Shown here: positions 11,440-23,158 of the stretch, piece by piece | How the letters are laid out: the number at the start of each line of letters is the position of its first letter | Numbering within the stretch: position 1 is the stretch's first letter | Origin: Diogma glabrata | Taxonomy: Eukaryota > Arthropoda > Insecta > Diptera > Cylindrotomidae | Direction: 5' to 3' | NCBI GenBank assembly: GCA_963693315.1 | Contig: OY856188.1 | Location: 159,123,493 to 159,187,492 of the forward strand | DNA: 64,000 nucleotides | Position numbers and translations under genes: made by a program | The notes under the pieces: generated by a model | What the model was told of the DNA's origin: nothing | The model's database searches: none | The model's input: only the letters and a program-made list of their open reading frames with translations

Positions 11440-14310
11440 ATTCTTCACTCCGATTCCCGAAAAAATAAATATGCGACGAGGAGTTCATACTTCTTAAAGA
11501 AAAAGTGGGTTCCAGCAGAGAAAGACCAAACAGGCTAAAATAGATGCAGTTCAGAGCATATCTGGATCCATCTATAAATATGTTACAAAACCTGATGATA
11601 TCCAAGTTTCATCAAAAGAAACTGATTATCACGTTGATGCAACGAATGTTTCAGAGAATATTGGCTCCTCTTCGGTAAGTAACAGCGATAATACAGAATT
11701 AATAATGATAACCTATGATGAAGAAATATTGAAAATGACAGTGATAATGCTGCTAATGCTTCTACTATCGAAAACAGTATTTGCATGGGTGAATCACTTC
11801 AGAACTTATGAGATGTATCACATTGGGATATACTCGTCTCTGATAATGTTCGCATTGAAATCATAAAAAAAGGAAGTGAACATTTTCAAAATAGAGAAGG
11901 GTCGTTTGCTACTGTATCTAGACACGGGTTGGACATAAAATGTGATGTTCGCCATCTTTCTAAAGAATGGTATTATAAAGTGATGCCTTATGATGAAAAA
12001 ATTCTGCGGTCATGGATGATTTTTTCTCCTTTAAATAATAACCTGTACTGCTTCTGCTGTCGTATATTAGCTGTCACCAATAGTAATAAAACAAAATCTA
12101 CGACTGGATTTCAGAAGTAGTGGAAACTAAATCCCAAAGTAACCGACCATGAAACTTCAAATGAACATCTGGAGAACTTTTAAAAGTGGCAAACTTTGGA
12201 AATGAGGTTAAAATTTCATAAAACGATAGGAAACGCAGCCTTACAATTAATATATAATGAAAAACAGGAGTGGAAACATCTTTTATCCAGATTATTGGAT
12301 ATAACTTTGTTTTTATCTAAACAAAACCTAGCATTTCGTTGACATGATGAAGGACAAAGTTCTTCAAATAAAGGCAATTTTTTAGAACTAGTCAATCTAT
12401 TGTCAAAGTATGATGTAGTGTTAAAAGTACACATTATGAATTTGGAGCATGGTAAATCACCAAAAGTATCATATTTGTCACCAGATATACAAAATGAGTT
12501 CATAAATGTTTTAGCGAACCACGTAAAGTTTAAGCTTGTCAACGAAATTAAATCGGTTAAATATTTTGGAATTTTGTTTGATTTTTCACATATTGATCAA
12601 ATGTCATGAAGTGATTCGTTATGTGAAAATTGATGGTAGAAAAGTGGAAATCAAGGAAGTATTTCTTGGATTTTTTCCTTTACATGGGAAAAAGCCGCTG
12701 ATTTAAGCGATGAAATTCTTACACTAAAAAAAAATTGAAGTAATGACAACCTCATCTCGAAGTTGGTTGTTTATTATTCATGCAAAGAAAAAATATTTAC
12801 AAACAATTTCACCGTAATTGGGACAACTATTTAGTACTCAGTAACATTGGCAGGACAACAGAATGAGGTTTATTTAAAATATAAAGTGTTATATCCAATA
12901 TAACAGTAGTTAAATAAAGTTAATAACTATTTCCATGAAAACATATTTCTTTGGCCTTATAAGTATCACGAATTTTTCATTTTAAAATTTAAGTATTTGA
13001 GATTAATAGAACTTTATTTTATTTTCACTTAAATACTTCATGTGATTTTCTTAACTCTATCGGTTTATAATTGTACAGTTGTTGAATCAATCTCGTAGTT
13101 CGATTCGCCATATCTGCCCGCACGGTGAGGTTGAGACAACTTTATTTCGATTGGAAATAGGACATGTTTTTTTCAGTGTAAAAATCTTGAAAATAACGGC
13201 ATAGATGTTATGAATTGTCGTTCCCAAGGTTATGATAATGCAGCTGTTATGAGTAGTATACATGGAGGAGTCCAAGCTATTATTAAAGCAAAAAATAACA
13301 AAGCAATTTTTGTCGGCTGCATAGATCATTCAATTAATTTATGTGGCCAACACTCATTTGCACAAAATGTAGCTTGGGTAACGTTTTTCGGAACAGTGGA
13401 AGCCATTTTTACATGTTTTTCTGCTTCAACTAGCCGCTAGGAAGTGCTTATTAAACACAACAAAGCAACTGTTAAAAGACTCTTAACAACGCATTGGAGT
13501 GCTCATTATGCTGCAGTAAAAGTATTGGCTGCAATTGAGAAGTTAAGTGATCAACAAGAAAATATAGACACAAGAGGCGCTGCATAGAACCTTATCCATG
13601 CAGCATGTGATTTTACGTTTCTTTGCTATCTTTTGTTTTGGAATGATATTCTAAGGGAAATAATATCTGTGCTCAGATTAGATTGCAAAGCAAGGGCTTG
13701 AATATTGATCAATTAGTTACAGAAACAGAGTCAATTCGTAACGCAGTCATATTGTAGAAGAGGCAATAATTCTTGCTGCAAAAAATCGGAGGACTATGAC
13801 ATTCCAATGGAAAGCCGAATTCGTCGTAAAAACGTAAAAAACCAATGGCTGGTGAGTTTGTACCTGATGTTGGGCTGACACTGAGAGCTCAACTTAAAAA
13901 GGACATGTTGGAATGTCTTGATCGATTCAGTGTTGAACTCCGAACTAGACTCTAGTCAGTTCAAGATTTAGCTTCATTGTTCGAGGTTGTGCAGACAAAC
14001 ACTTAGCTTATGGCGAACAGTGAAGAGTTGAAATTATCTGTATCAAAATTTCCCAGTTTTTATGATGAGGTATTGCAACAGAACTCGTTATAGAGGTACC
14101 AAGGTTGAGGAGGCATTTAAAAACGGCCAATGTTACAATTTCTAAGTGGGCGTACCAAGACTTTTTGAAATTCATCGTAGAATGGGATATTTCAGAATTC
14201 CTTCCGAATCTTACGGTCGCACTAAAGTTATTTATGACTATTTGCGTATTAGTGGCTTCATGTGAGAGGAGTTTCAGCAAACTAAAATTAATTAAAAATT
14301 ACTTGTGAGC
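11440..14310 (+). pseudogene. hAT transposase (ZMYM1-like), pseudogene
   Basis: The order of conserved blocks is that of ZMYM1-like hAT transposases: an N-terminal GSIYKYVTKP segment (about 11570), a TTF-type zinc finger (SWMIFSPLNNNLYCFCCR, 12010-12070), the catalytic-region block VSYLSPDIQNEFINVL (about 12470), NCRSQGYDNAAVMS (13213-13255), a CIDHSINLC block (about 13318), THWSAHY (about 13490), and the C-terminal dimerisation block SCERSFSKLKLIKNYL ending at 14308. There are many stops and frameshifts, and a MITE interrupts it at 12722-13178. The protein would cut and paste hAT DNA; this copy cannot. Confidence 0.8.
12722..13178. mobile_element. 457-bp MITE with TA target duplication
   Basis: The ends are CACTAAAAAAAA and, inverted, CACTGAAAAAAA. 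TA dinucleotides flank it at 12720-12721 and 13179-13180. Removing the insert and one TA joins the surrounding transposase frame so that it reads DEILKNLENNGID, as expected for the family. A TA duplication with CACTG-type ends indicates a Tc1/mariner-related non-autonomous element. It encodes nothing. Confidence 0.75.
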
Positions 14311-14481
14311 AACAATGACCCAATATAGCTTATTAATAATAATGCTCATTTGTATTAATTAAAAAAATATATAAATTACGTTTATCGGCTTTTTATTATT
14401 ATTGACAGTTTTTATTTTTGGAGTGACACCACAATATCCGCCCCGGGTGCCACCCATGCTAGCTACGCCACTGACTACGCG

Positions 14482-17400
14482 CATTACTGAAACGTCAGTC
14501 AGATGGATATAAGCCTAAAAAGTCCAAAATATTAACGAAACAACAAATAGAAACATTTATGGAACATGCTCCAGATGAGACATATTTAATGGCAAAAGTA
14601 TGTTAATATGTACGCGCCAGTGGCGGATTATGCCTTTAAGGGGCCCGAGGCGGAACAAAATTTTGGGGCCTAAGATTTTACCAAAAATTTTGCAAATGAG
14701 TTTGATTAAGACTATTTCTTAAATAATTTTTTATCCGATTCAGAACGGAGAAAGATCGTTCCCCACTTGCGTTGCATATCGGCAATGTAAGAAATATTTT
14801 TAAAATAGTTTCCACATTGGGAAATAAAGATTGCAGGCCATCAATGATTACCTTGTACATCTTAAATGGACAAGTAATGTTCTCTTCTTTTATATATTTT
14901 AAAAAATGATGTACTTCGTCTTTAAAATATTGTACTTCTATATCCCTCGCATATGTATTTGACAATTCTAAAATACACTTGTCAACTTCATCACTGGATA
15001 TATTTTGATCAAAAAATAATTTAAAATTATTTAAAACAGTTTCATATATGGACGTTCTGGTAGACATTTCAGTGGCAAGTCTATCACAGATCATATTGTG
15101 AGTATTTATAATAAACAATTCTCGTCCTACTAGCTGTGCATCATTTGCAGATGATTCATCATACACAATTTTGCGTTTTCTTTTTCGTCCTTCTTTGTAG
15201 CTAATATTGTCTGTTAATAAGTTTGCTTGCTTTTCTATGCTCTCAAAATCATTCCGAACATCCCTTATAAATTGTGACAAAGAATTAAACAGTTTTACTC
15301 CTTGTAATAAGTTCGTTTGAATATTTTGAAATGATTTTCTAGTACTATTGATTCTTTGCAATAATATATCCCATAGAACGGTTAATAAGGCAATTCATAT
15401 TCATCGAAAGAGCTAGCTAATTTTTTAACCTCAACTTTAGTAATCGGTTTTTCGGCTTCATTTTCGCTAATTTGGATAAGAACGCTTTTAATATTTTTGT
15501 AATTAAACCGCAAGGCGGATACTGCATCAGCTCTTGCAGACCATCTTGTCACTTGTGTCACTTAATTTTTTAATATGTTTGGAATTAGGATCGGAAAAAT
15601 TATCAATAAGCAACTTCCATCTGTGAGTAGATGAAGAAAAGAATACATATATATTTTGGATAAAGTTAAAATAATGCACCGCAGTAGAGTAGGCATCTGC
15701 AGCATAATTTCCAATTAAATTAAGCGTATGACTTGTACAAGGAATAAAAACGGCGGTCTCACTTAGAGTTTTAATTCTGACTTGTAAACCATTATATTTT
15801 CCGGCCATATATGTCTGACCGCGACAATTTTTAATATCCAAAGACAAATTGTTTAAAGTTTTCAAAATAAGTTGTGCTAGATATTCTGAGTTGTGATTTT
15901 CAATTTGTAAAAATCCAAAAATCGTTCTCTCGCATCGCCCACTTTATCAATGTACCTTAATATAAAACTTAGTTGGTCAGTGTGGTTCACGTCTGGCGTA
16001 GAATCAACAATAATTGAATAATATAAAGAGTCCTGAATTTCTTGAATTAGGTGTTCTTCTACTTCAGTTCCCATTAAATTTATAAATTCATCGCATGTGG
16101 TATGTGATAAATAACTTACATTACCTTTTCCTGGATGGCTGTACCTCTCCAAATGATTTTAAAGAAAATCATCAAATTGGGATAGGTACTCAATGCATGT
16201 CACAAAACTTCCTTTTCTGTTCGAATCAATATTTTCTCGATGACCACGAAATGCTAAACCCAAAGTAGCTAATAGCTTTACTGTAGCTGCAACTCTTTTT
16301 AAAACTTCCCGCCAGTATTTTTATTGTACTTCAATTTCACGAGCTATTTGAGTATCAATACGTCCAGTTGCAAACAATCTTTTTTTCAAATTTTTGAAAC
16401 AAATTTTTTAGACAATCTTTTTTCCAATCAACGTTGATAAAACGAAATATACAGCTAAAGCTAAAACACCTATACTATATCAATCATATCATATGGAAAC
16501 CCTTTTCAAACGTTAATCCAAATGATGAATTTAGCATGTATTGTATAAAAAATACATGGATTTTAAGCATACAATAAAAGATTTCAATTCTACACGTTAA
16601 AAAGTTTTCATTTATTTAGTTATATATGAAATTAATCTAAAATATGTACAATTATATGCTTAAAATTGAGGTTTTCAGTATAATGCTTTCAATAAATTGT
16701 AGGTCTCTAAAAGAAATCCAAAATCATTGATGAAAACATAAAACTCAAATATACTTCAAATATCCAAAAAATGCTTATCTGGATTTTGTTTTTATCTATA
16801 ATTTTGCGATTGATATAATAACAGCCCATTGCAAATAAAGTTTTAGTATGAATATTCATTCGTAACAGTGGAACTTTTCAAAACAAAATGTTTTTTTTAA
16901 CTACTAACTTGAGAAATCGTCATTATTTACTCGAATGCCCCAATGAGAAGTAATTTTTCTCAAGCTAGGTCAATAATAATAACAAAACATTACCTAGGTT
17001 AATAATGACAAATTTTCCTTTATTTTTAATTGAAATGAACCCAAAAAAAAAACACAAACAAATAATTGCATACCTTTATTTCATTTTATTTGTGTGAAAC
17101 TAAACTTCCAGGCTGCTTGATATTTTAAGATATTTAAAAAAAGAAATGGAAAATGACTAATATCAAAATCTAATCAAAGCAAATATGATAATTAGTGTTA
17201 GTAGTTAAAAAAATTCTATATATACCTCGGTTGAGAAGACTAATATAGACCTCGAACATCATATCCCTCGGCACTACGCGCCTCAGGATCTAAAAGTTCT
17301 CGGTCAATAATAGCTTACTTCTCAACCTTGTTCTATAATCTATAATGTACTATTTTACTATACAAATTGGAAAACAAATTTGTACATTAAAAAATTATAA

Positions 17401-18333
17401 AACTATGAAATTAGAATTATTAAAATAAATACATGCATGAAAAAAAGTAATACAAATTGACAACCTAACACTTTTACATGTGGGATAATATTAAAAAAAT
17501 CTTTAGGTTTAAAAACTTTGGTTGAATGAACGCAGTCATCTGATATTTCAATACCTGAATAAAATATCAATACTATTTGTAGCGAGGGGGCCCCTGTGCA
17601 TGTGGGGCCCGAGGCGGCCGCCTCTTCCGCCTCTATGGTAATCCGCTCATTATTTATTTACAAAAAATTTGTTTTCTAGGTTGCCTTAATTTTTGGAATT
17701 TCTGGCGCATGTCGTCAAGATGAACTATGCCGAATGAATATGAATGACATTCAAGAAGTTGGAAATAATATATTGATTACCATTCCTGTCAGCAAGACAA
17801 ACAAACCAAGATCATTTATTGTAAATGAAGTGTATATCGAAATATATCGTAGATACAAAGCATTACGTCCCACTGATTTCGATAACCCTCGATTCTTTTT
17901 CAAATTAAAAAACGGTAGAGGTAACAGACAAGTAGTGGGCATACATCAATTTGGTAAATTACCCCAAACTGTAGCTACTTATTTGAAGTTGCCTAATGCG
18001 AAAGAATACACAGGGCACTGTTTTCGCAGATCATCTACTACAATATTGGTAGATACAGGTGCAGATTTGACTTGCCTTAAGAGACATGGTGGTTGGAAAT
18101 CGTCAACTGTTGCCGAAGGGTACATTGATGATTCTCTAAATAACAAAATTGAAGTTGCAAACAGAATTTTCAATAGTACCGAACAAAATCCAGGTGTGGA
18201 CCCTAACATGATCGAAATAAACGAAAATAGTGAATCAGTGGCCATAACTAACCTTAATTGTAATCCATCTGTGCCAATTTTCAACACCTGTACAAATTGT
18301 ACAATTAATGTAAATATAACCAATAATAAATAG
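14482..18333 (+). CDS. Tyrosine recombinase (Crypton-like), two visible exons
   Basis: Exon pieces at about 14482-14597 and 17680-18333 are joined by a GT-AG intron (donor AAA|GTATGT, acceptor TTTTCTAG|GTT) in phase 0. The first reads YKPKKSKILTKQQIETFMEHAP, a core-binding helix region. The second contains GACRQDEL (box I Arg), TGHCFRRS (H-x-x-R), GGWKSS and EGYIDDS (nucleophile Tyr), so the tyrosine-recombinase catalytic set is present. A C-terminal tail with a NCTINVNITNN-type motif ends at 18333. The 5' part is missing or disrupted by hAT 1, which abuts the first piece. Such proteins cut and rejoin DNA; in insects they are usually Crypton-type transposon products or genes derived from them. 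The second exon is fully open. Confidence 0.7.
14678..16450 (-). pseudogene. hAT transposase (ZMYM1-like), pseudogene
   Basis: On the minus strand from high to low coordinates: VSYLSHTTCDEFINLMG and a DSTPDVNHTDQLS block (15877-16152), NCRGQTYMAGKYNGLQ and FIPCTSHTLNLIG (15527-15865), then a 227-residue open stretch (14678-15361) ending in NASGERSFSVLNRIKNYLR, the hAT dimerisation motif. Frame changes near 15870, a disrupted junction at 15365-15525, and loss of a clear N-terminus (zinc finger not found upstream of 16450) make it inactive. The last block is well preserved, so the element may be younger than hAT 1. Confidence 0.8.
16888..17357 (+). repeat. Composite repeat module, copy 1
   Basis: About 470 bases shared with 61699-62157 (same strand) and 63138-63537 (inverted). 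Module 1 is bounded by TTTTTTAACTACTAAC and its inverse GTTAGTAGTTAAAAAA. Module 2 follows, bounded by CCTCGGTTGAGAAG and CTTCTCAACC, with a GGCGCTACGCGCC-like hairpin between. Non-coding, MITE-like. Confidence 0.75.
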
Positions 18334-18433
18334 TTCTTAAATATGTACTTTTACAGTTATAATAATAAAAACTAAATAAATTAATATTATATCATGTATT
18401 TCTTAAAAACAGATGAAAAACCGTACTGGAAAG

Positions 18434-18457
18434 TATTCTCTGCCTAGGCAGAGAATA
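18434..18457. repeat. Perfect 24-bp palindrome
   Basis: TATTCTCTGCCT is followed directly by its reverse complement, 100 bases after the recombinase stop codon. It could be part of the 3' end of the recombinase-bearing element or a structured terminator; function unknown. Confidence 0.7.
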
Positions 18458-18828
18458 TTTTCTATTACTGCTTTTAGTAAGTTGCCTAGCAACGCTGTAG
18501 TGTCGGGGAATACTTCATTTTGCTGACAGATAACAAACTAGAAAACTGACGTATTTTATCCGATTTGAGAAAAAACATTTTGTGAAAAGTAGTAAGGGAT
18601 TCACAAATATTATCAAAAGTTAAATTAACTTTTTCCAAGAACAAAACATTCGTGGCAAATATTTAAAGAAAGCTTTTAATAAATCAATATGGGTATACGA
18701 ACAACAAGTGTCGAATTCAAGCGTGCGTTTGCAGCAACTAGTCTGATTTGCACTAAACTCAGGTCGAACTTTTAATGACAATACTTTAGAGACAACGTGT
18801 TTCTTACGCCAATATTTTAATAACCAAA

Positions 18829-20250
18829 ATGTTAAATCGTTTTGTTACGTCATACTGACGATTGAAAATAATCTAGATCAGCGTTTTTTAAACTAGGGGT
18901 CGCGACCCCAACTGGGGTCGTTAGACTTTTTCATGGGGTCACGAGAAATTCCCAGTTTAAAACAACTACGCCAAAATTTCTATCTGTATATAAGTCTTAA
19001 ATTAATAAAATTTGCAAGGCTTATGAATTAATTGTTCAAGTTTTTAGAATTGGATGATATTTTAAATTTTCTAAAGTTTTCACTAGTCTTTTATTGACAT
19101 TCCACCATCCACAAAACAATTTTGTAGTCAGATCGTTTTCTTTTATATTTATATACATGTGTGTGGTTTACCATTTAGCAATCTTGTGTAATTTAGACAT
19201 AGATGACGGTCGATATACGTTTTCTAATGACATCTATTATTTATTGAATCCATAAATCAATCATTTTGACATTAATAATTGTCAAAAATGTATTATGAAG
19301 ACTTATTGTTTTGTTTCCTACTTGAAGGCCGAGCAACTGGTGAGAATAGTTTTAATGTACTGAACAATTTTTTTAAAGAATATCAGCTGTTATAGGGGCA
19401 CTGCGTGGGCGTCTGTCTATGATGGTGCCGCTGCAATAACAGGTAAACTACATGGGCTTTTCGGACGAATTAAGCAACTGCTAGGTGGTTCAAAAATAAC
19501 AGTTACCCATTGTATCGTGAGGCATTAGTGAGTAAAAAACTTTCTTCTGATTTATAGAAGTGGTTATTAATTTTTATTTTTATATCAGCTGGAAATAAAA
19601 TAGTGTTTGTTGTTTAAACGTTTTATTTTGAATAACGATTTAACGAATAACGTCAAAAAAAATATAGATTGTGGGTCGCCAAAATACGGCATTTAAAATT
19701 TGGGGTCGCAATACAGAAAAGTTTAAGAACCGCTGATCTAGATTCATGTTGATGAAATTAAATATATATAATCCGAACTTTAAATGAATAAATAAATTGA
19801 TAAATAACCTAATATAGTGGAAATAGTCCTTCGACGCTTAAAAATAACAGGAAAATTCCTAATTAATGTTAAATCGTTTTTCCGTCATAGTGGCGATCGT
19901 TAATAATATAAATTTGTGTTTAGAAAATAAAATTACGTATAATCCAAATTGTAGTTCAACAAATAAATAAATGTATAAAATAATTTAGTAAAATTAGTCA
20001 TTCAGCACGAAAGAAAAATCATAGGAACATTCATTCTTTAATGTTAAAATTGGTGTTACGTCAAAGTGGCGATAAGTAGAAACCTAGATTTTAGGATTGA
20101 TAGAATAAATTGTATATTGATCGAACATTGATTCTTCGAATAAATAATTAATTAAAATATTGTGTGAAACCGTCTGAAACTTCATAGAGTAATGATCATA
20201 AAAACCCTGTGTAAATTGTTGGAGTGTCATAAAGGCGACCAATAGAAGCC
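18829..20250 (+). repeat. Degenerate ~175-bp tandem repeats
   Basis: A motif of the form AATGTTAAATCGTTTT.CGTCATAGTGGCGAT, followed about 60-100 bases later by AATAAATAAAT, recurs at about 18829, 19867, 20040 and (weakly) 20210. The first unit is split by the 857-bp hAT. Divergence is high and there is no coding potential. Confidence 0.55.
18879..19735 (+). mobile_element. 857-bp hAT with perfect 8-bp target duplication
   Basis: Terminal inverted repeats CAGCGTTTTTTAAACT (left) and, inverted, CAGCGGTTCTTAAACT (right), each followed by GGGGTCGC-type G/C-rich sequence, are flanked by ATCTAGAT at 18871-18878 and 19736-19743. Inside, about 19393-19555 plus strand, a decayed piece of Charlie/ZBED5-type hAT transposase is visible: DGAAAITGKLHGL, then VTHCIVRH and LVSKKLSSDL. 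Most of the transposase is deleted, so this is a non-autonomous derivative. Confidence 0.9.
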
Positions 20251-20479
20251 TGGATTTTTCTTTGGTTTGTTAAAATAAATTTTTTTTGTTGTTAAAAATA
20301 AAAAACCGGCCAGCGGTTCATTAGATACAGTGTAATATAAACAAAACAAAATTTAAGGAAAATTTTAATATTGTCAAATCTACCTAAAGTTTCAACTACA
20401 ACAATCGAAAGAAAGAGATCACCCTCCATCCTAGGGTGGTAAAGGATCAGCAGTACAGTGTATCAGTACAGTTTGTTAA

Positions 20480-21905
20480 TAATCGCCTAGCGTTTGTGGC
20501 GCAACTTGTATAGATTATCTTCACAATTTACCGCTACAATTTTTTTCAACAATCACCTAGCAGTTGTGGTGCAACATTGATGTTGGTGTGGCGCAACATT
20601 TCTATATTAGTTATACAACTTATCAGCACCATTTGTTAATAATCGCCTTTTGGGGCGCAACAATTTTACATTAGTTATACTTTATTTATACAACTTATGA
20701 GCAATCGCCTAGTATTTGTGGCGCAACATTTTTACATTATTTATACAACTCATCGGCACAATTTGTCAACCATCGCTTCATATTGTGGCACAACATTTCA
20801 TTATTATTATATATCTTACCAGCAATCGCCTTAGTTATTGTGGCGCAACATTTTGTTATTATTATACAACTACTCATCTCATTATAATTTGTATGCTAGA
20901 AGATCCACCGATAATGGAGTGCTGAACATTAAGACATTGAGGCCAGTCGGATATAACCATGGGGTGAGTGTTCTTTAATTATTCTTTTTGTTCTTGTCTA
21001 ACGTAAAGGTATGAATGCGCGTGAATGGGTGTACGTGTGGTTGGATGTGGGCGTGATTGCCGATGCGCGTGCGTGAATGCATGTGGTGGATATCTGCGAG
21101 ACACTACAATCTAAGTTAAAAACGATTATGATTAAAATATTTTTTTTCTAAGGTAATATTTTTTTTTGGAATTATTGCTCTTACTCAAATAATTATTATG
21201 CTAGCTGTAACTAGCTTATAAGGAAATCATTCATGCCGTAATAATCGTAACCGACGTAATATATCCCTGCTAACCCACTATGAAGGAATTAGCCTGGAAA
21301 TTCTGTGTATCAATCAGAACACCAACTACTGTTCACTGGAGATTATGATTGGATTTGTCGATGTGCATTGATGTATGCCATTTCCTTTAAATATAGCGTG
21401 TGAAGTTGTTCACGTACTCTACGAGTGGATTGTCAGTTTTCAAGTGATGGCATTATTTCATGGACTTGATCAGAATGATCAAATGGCAGTAATAAAAATT
21501 ATTTTGATTGCTACTATTTACTATAATTACCCAATTTCTTGGAACGTAATTGTCTTGCTTTATTATAGGGGTGTGTATGTGGATATGGGTGTTTGAAGGT
21601 AAGTGTGGGTGTGTGGGAAGATGTGAGCGTGCATGAAGCGTAAGAGTGTGGGCGTATGGGAGTGAATGTGGGGGTTGAACGTGGTGATCGCGGGTCTTTC
21701 GCAAAAGGGGTCGCTAGAGTCTCATTTTCTCATTTGTAATCTTTCCATTTCTGTATAATCACGTAATTTGCGTACATGTCTGTATTTGTATTGGAGTAGC
21801 AAGGTTTACCAATCGAACTCCATACTATGACTAGCCCGGAGCATCTGAATAACCTAATCTAGCTACGCGACCTGCTATGCCGCTTCATTGGTTAGCCAAT
21901 GAAAA
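20480..21905 (-). mobile_element. Non-coding hairpin/tandem-array element, copy B
   Basis: Inverted copy of 4795-6300. It has the tandem array (20485-20860), the TCGGATATAACCATGG boundary (about 20948), a G/T-rich counterpart of the C-rich tract near 21570-21680, and the terminal hairpin at 21883-21900. The hairpin stem (TTCATTGG / CCAATGAA) is identical to copy A but the loop differs, so the stem may be under constraint. Confidence 0.6.
20485..20860 (-). repeat. Tandem array of TGTGGCGCAACA units
   Basis: Five to six units, each with AATCGCCTAG...TGTGGCGCAACATTT, the reverse complement of the array at 5855-6300. Confidence 0.85.
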
Positions 21906-21924
21906 AGCTCTTCACTACACATGT

Positions 21925-22235
21925 AGGCTTATCAAAGCCCTTGCCGCATACAGAGTTTTCAACGCATACTTAAAACTTCTGCGATCAAAATTTCTTTCGT
22001 GGTCGCACTTTATAAACCAGTAATTCGACCTGTGCTTACCTTGAGAAGTGAAAGTTGGACACTGAATCCCATCGACTGTAGAATTCTATCAGCATTCGAG
22101 AGGAAGGTCATGCGAAGAATTTATGGTCCATGTAAAGTTGTTGAAAATCAGTATAGAAGCCGAATGAATCACGAAGTCAGACAGCTCCTTGGAAGCTGCG
22201 ATGTAATTGGATTCATTAAATCCAACCGAATCAGC
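21925..22235 (+). mobile_element. RTE-type LINE fragment
   Basis: The plus strand reads the post-RT region of RTE ORF2: KPVIRPVLTLRSESWTLN, then RILSAFERKVMRRIYGPCKV and MNHEVRQLLGSCDVIGFIKS. It corresponds to 57640-58000 (minus) of the fuller copy. It is truncated at both ends, with a small deletion near 21995. Confidence 0.85.
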
Positions 22236-22239
22236 AGCC

Positions 22240-22755
22240 AAATTCTGTAATTGTGAAGCGGTGAAGTGTTAACAACTCACAATCATTCTGCATCCCAATT
22301 TTTGGTTTGCCACTTTCGATAAAATTATTGAAGTTCTACTTTTATTTAACAACTTTTTCTAAAGTTTTAACTAATTTATGGCAAAAGCTAGCCATCAATT
22401 GAATAATATATAAGCGTACTATATTTTCAGAACTGATGGTGGTGTCAGTCAATGCAACAGCGTGTCCAATATTTTTTTTGTACTCATTTTTCAAGAGTGG
22501 AACCAATCCTCCATTTTTTCATATATAAAATGTATATTTTTACACGCCTTTCTCTGGAACGTATCTGTCGTGTAAAAACAGAATTAGGTGTATTTATATT
22601 GGATGTTGCATGCTAATTGCAGAGATAACCCAAATAAAAACTTCGACATCCATTGTGATACAAAAAAAAACTACTATCAATAGAGATACTAGAGCTATCA
22701 AAATAAAATTTACTGATTTGAGAGCTTGGTCCAACCATTATGCAATATGTTGTAA
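22240..22755. other. No gene; short similarity to the 52-kb repeats
   Basis: About 22285-22340 holds a TCTGCATCCCAATTTTTGG..TGCCACTTTCG.TAAA block also seen twice at 52128-52520 and partly near 48500. The remainder is AT-rich without a supported feature. Confidence 0.4.
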
Positions 22756-23158
22756 TACTTTTTATTTATTTATTTATTCATTTCATATAACATACAAATA
22801 AGGCCGTAGCCTTCTTGCAATTTCTTTGCGAACAAAGAAATTCTCTTATGCATGTTTAATAATAAACATGTACTTAAATAATGGTTATAAATCAAAAGAC
22901 TTAAGGAATAACTCTGAAATATTGAAAAAATTAATAATAATTATAATAATGGGCACTAAGGCAAGAATTAAGTTAACAAATAAGCAAGTAAAATACTCTC
23001 TACATTCTACAATATATAAAGAACTAGTATTACAATCACCTATAGATAGAAAATAAGATAAACTAAAATAAAAGGGGAAAAATAGCAAAATACAATAATC
23101 AAAATAAAAATATAATAATAAATAATAACATTTATCAGGTCTGTAAAAGACAACTTAA

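Larger units (their letters stand above)
9920..14473 (+). mobile_element. hAT transposon 1, degraded and nested
   Basis: The right terminus is a hAT-type repeat (reverse complement CAGTGGCGTAGCTAGC, then G/C-rich GGTG.CACCC) ending at 14473. The left end near 9926 carries the related TTGCTAATTTG and GGGGACACCC / GGGTGACACCC blocks but has lost the CAGTGGC tip. TACGCG lies just outside both ends, consistent with a decayed 8-bp target duplication. Inside are a Penelope fragment, a decayed transposase and a MITE. Confidence 0.55.
14618..17650 (-). mobile_element. hAT transposon 2, inside the recombinase intron
   Basis: The left end is CAGTGGCGGATTA followed by GGGGCCCGAGGCGG. The right end carries the inverted counterpart GGGGCCCGAGGCGG...TAATCCGC at about 17603-17648, with the last bases decayed. 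The transposase is on the minus strand with its C-terminus next to the left end, as expected. A repeat module is inserted at about 16888-17357. The 8-bp duplication is not recognisable. Confidence 0.75.
14598..17679 (+). other. GT-AG intron filled by a hAT element
   Basis: The donor GTATGT and acceptor TTTTCTAG keep the recombinase frame. Apart from the hAT at about 14618-17650, only about 50 bases of intron remain, a normal size for a short insect intron. Confidence 0.65.
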
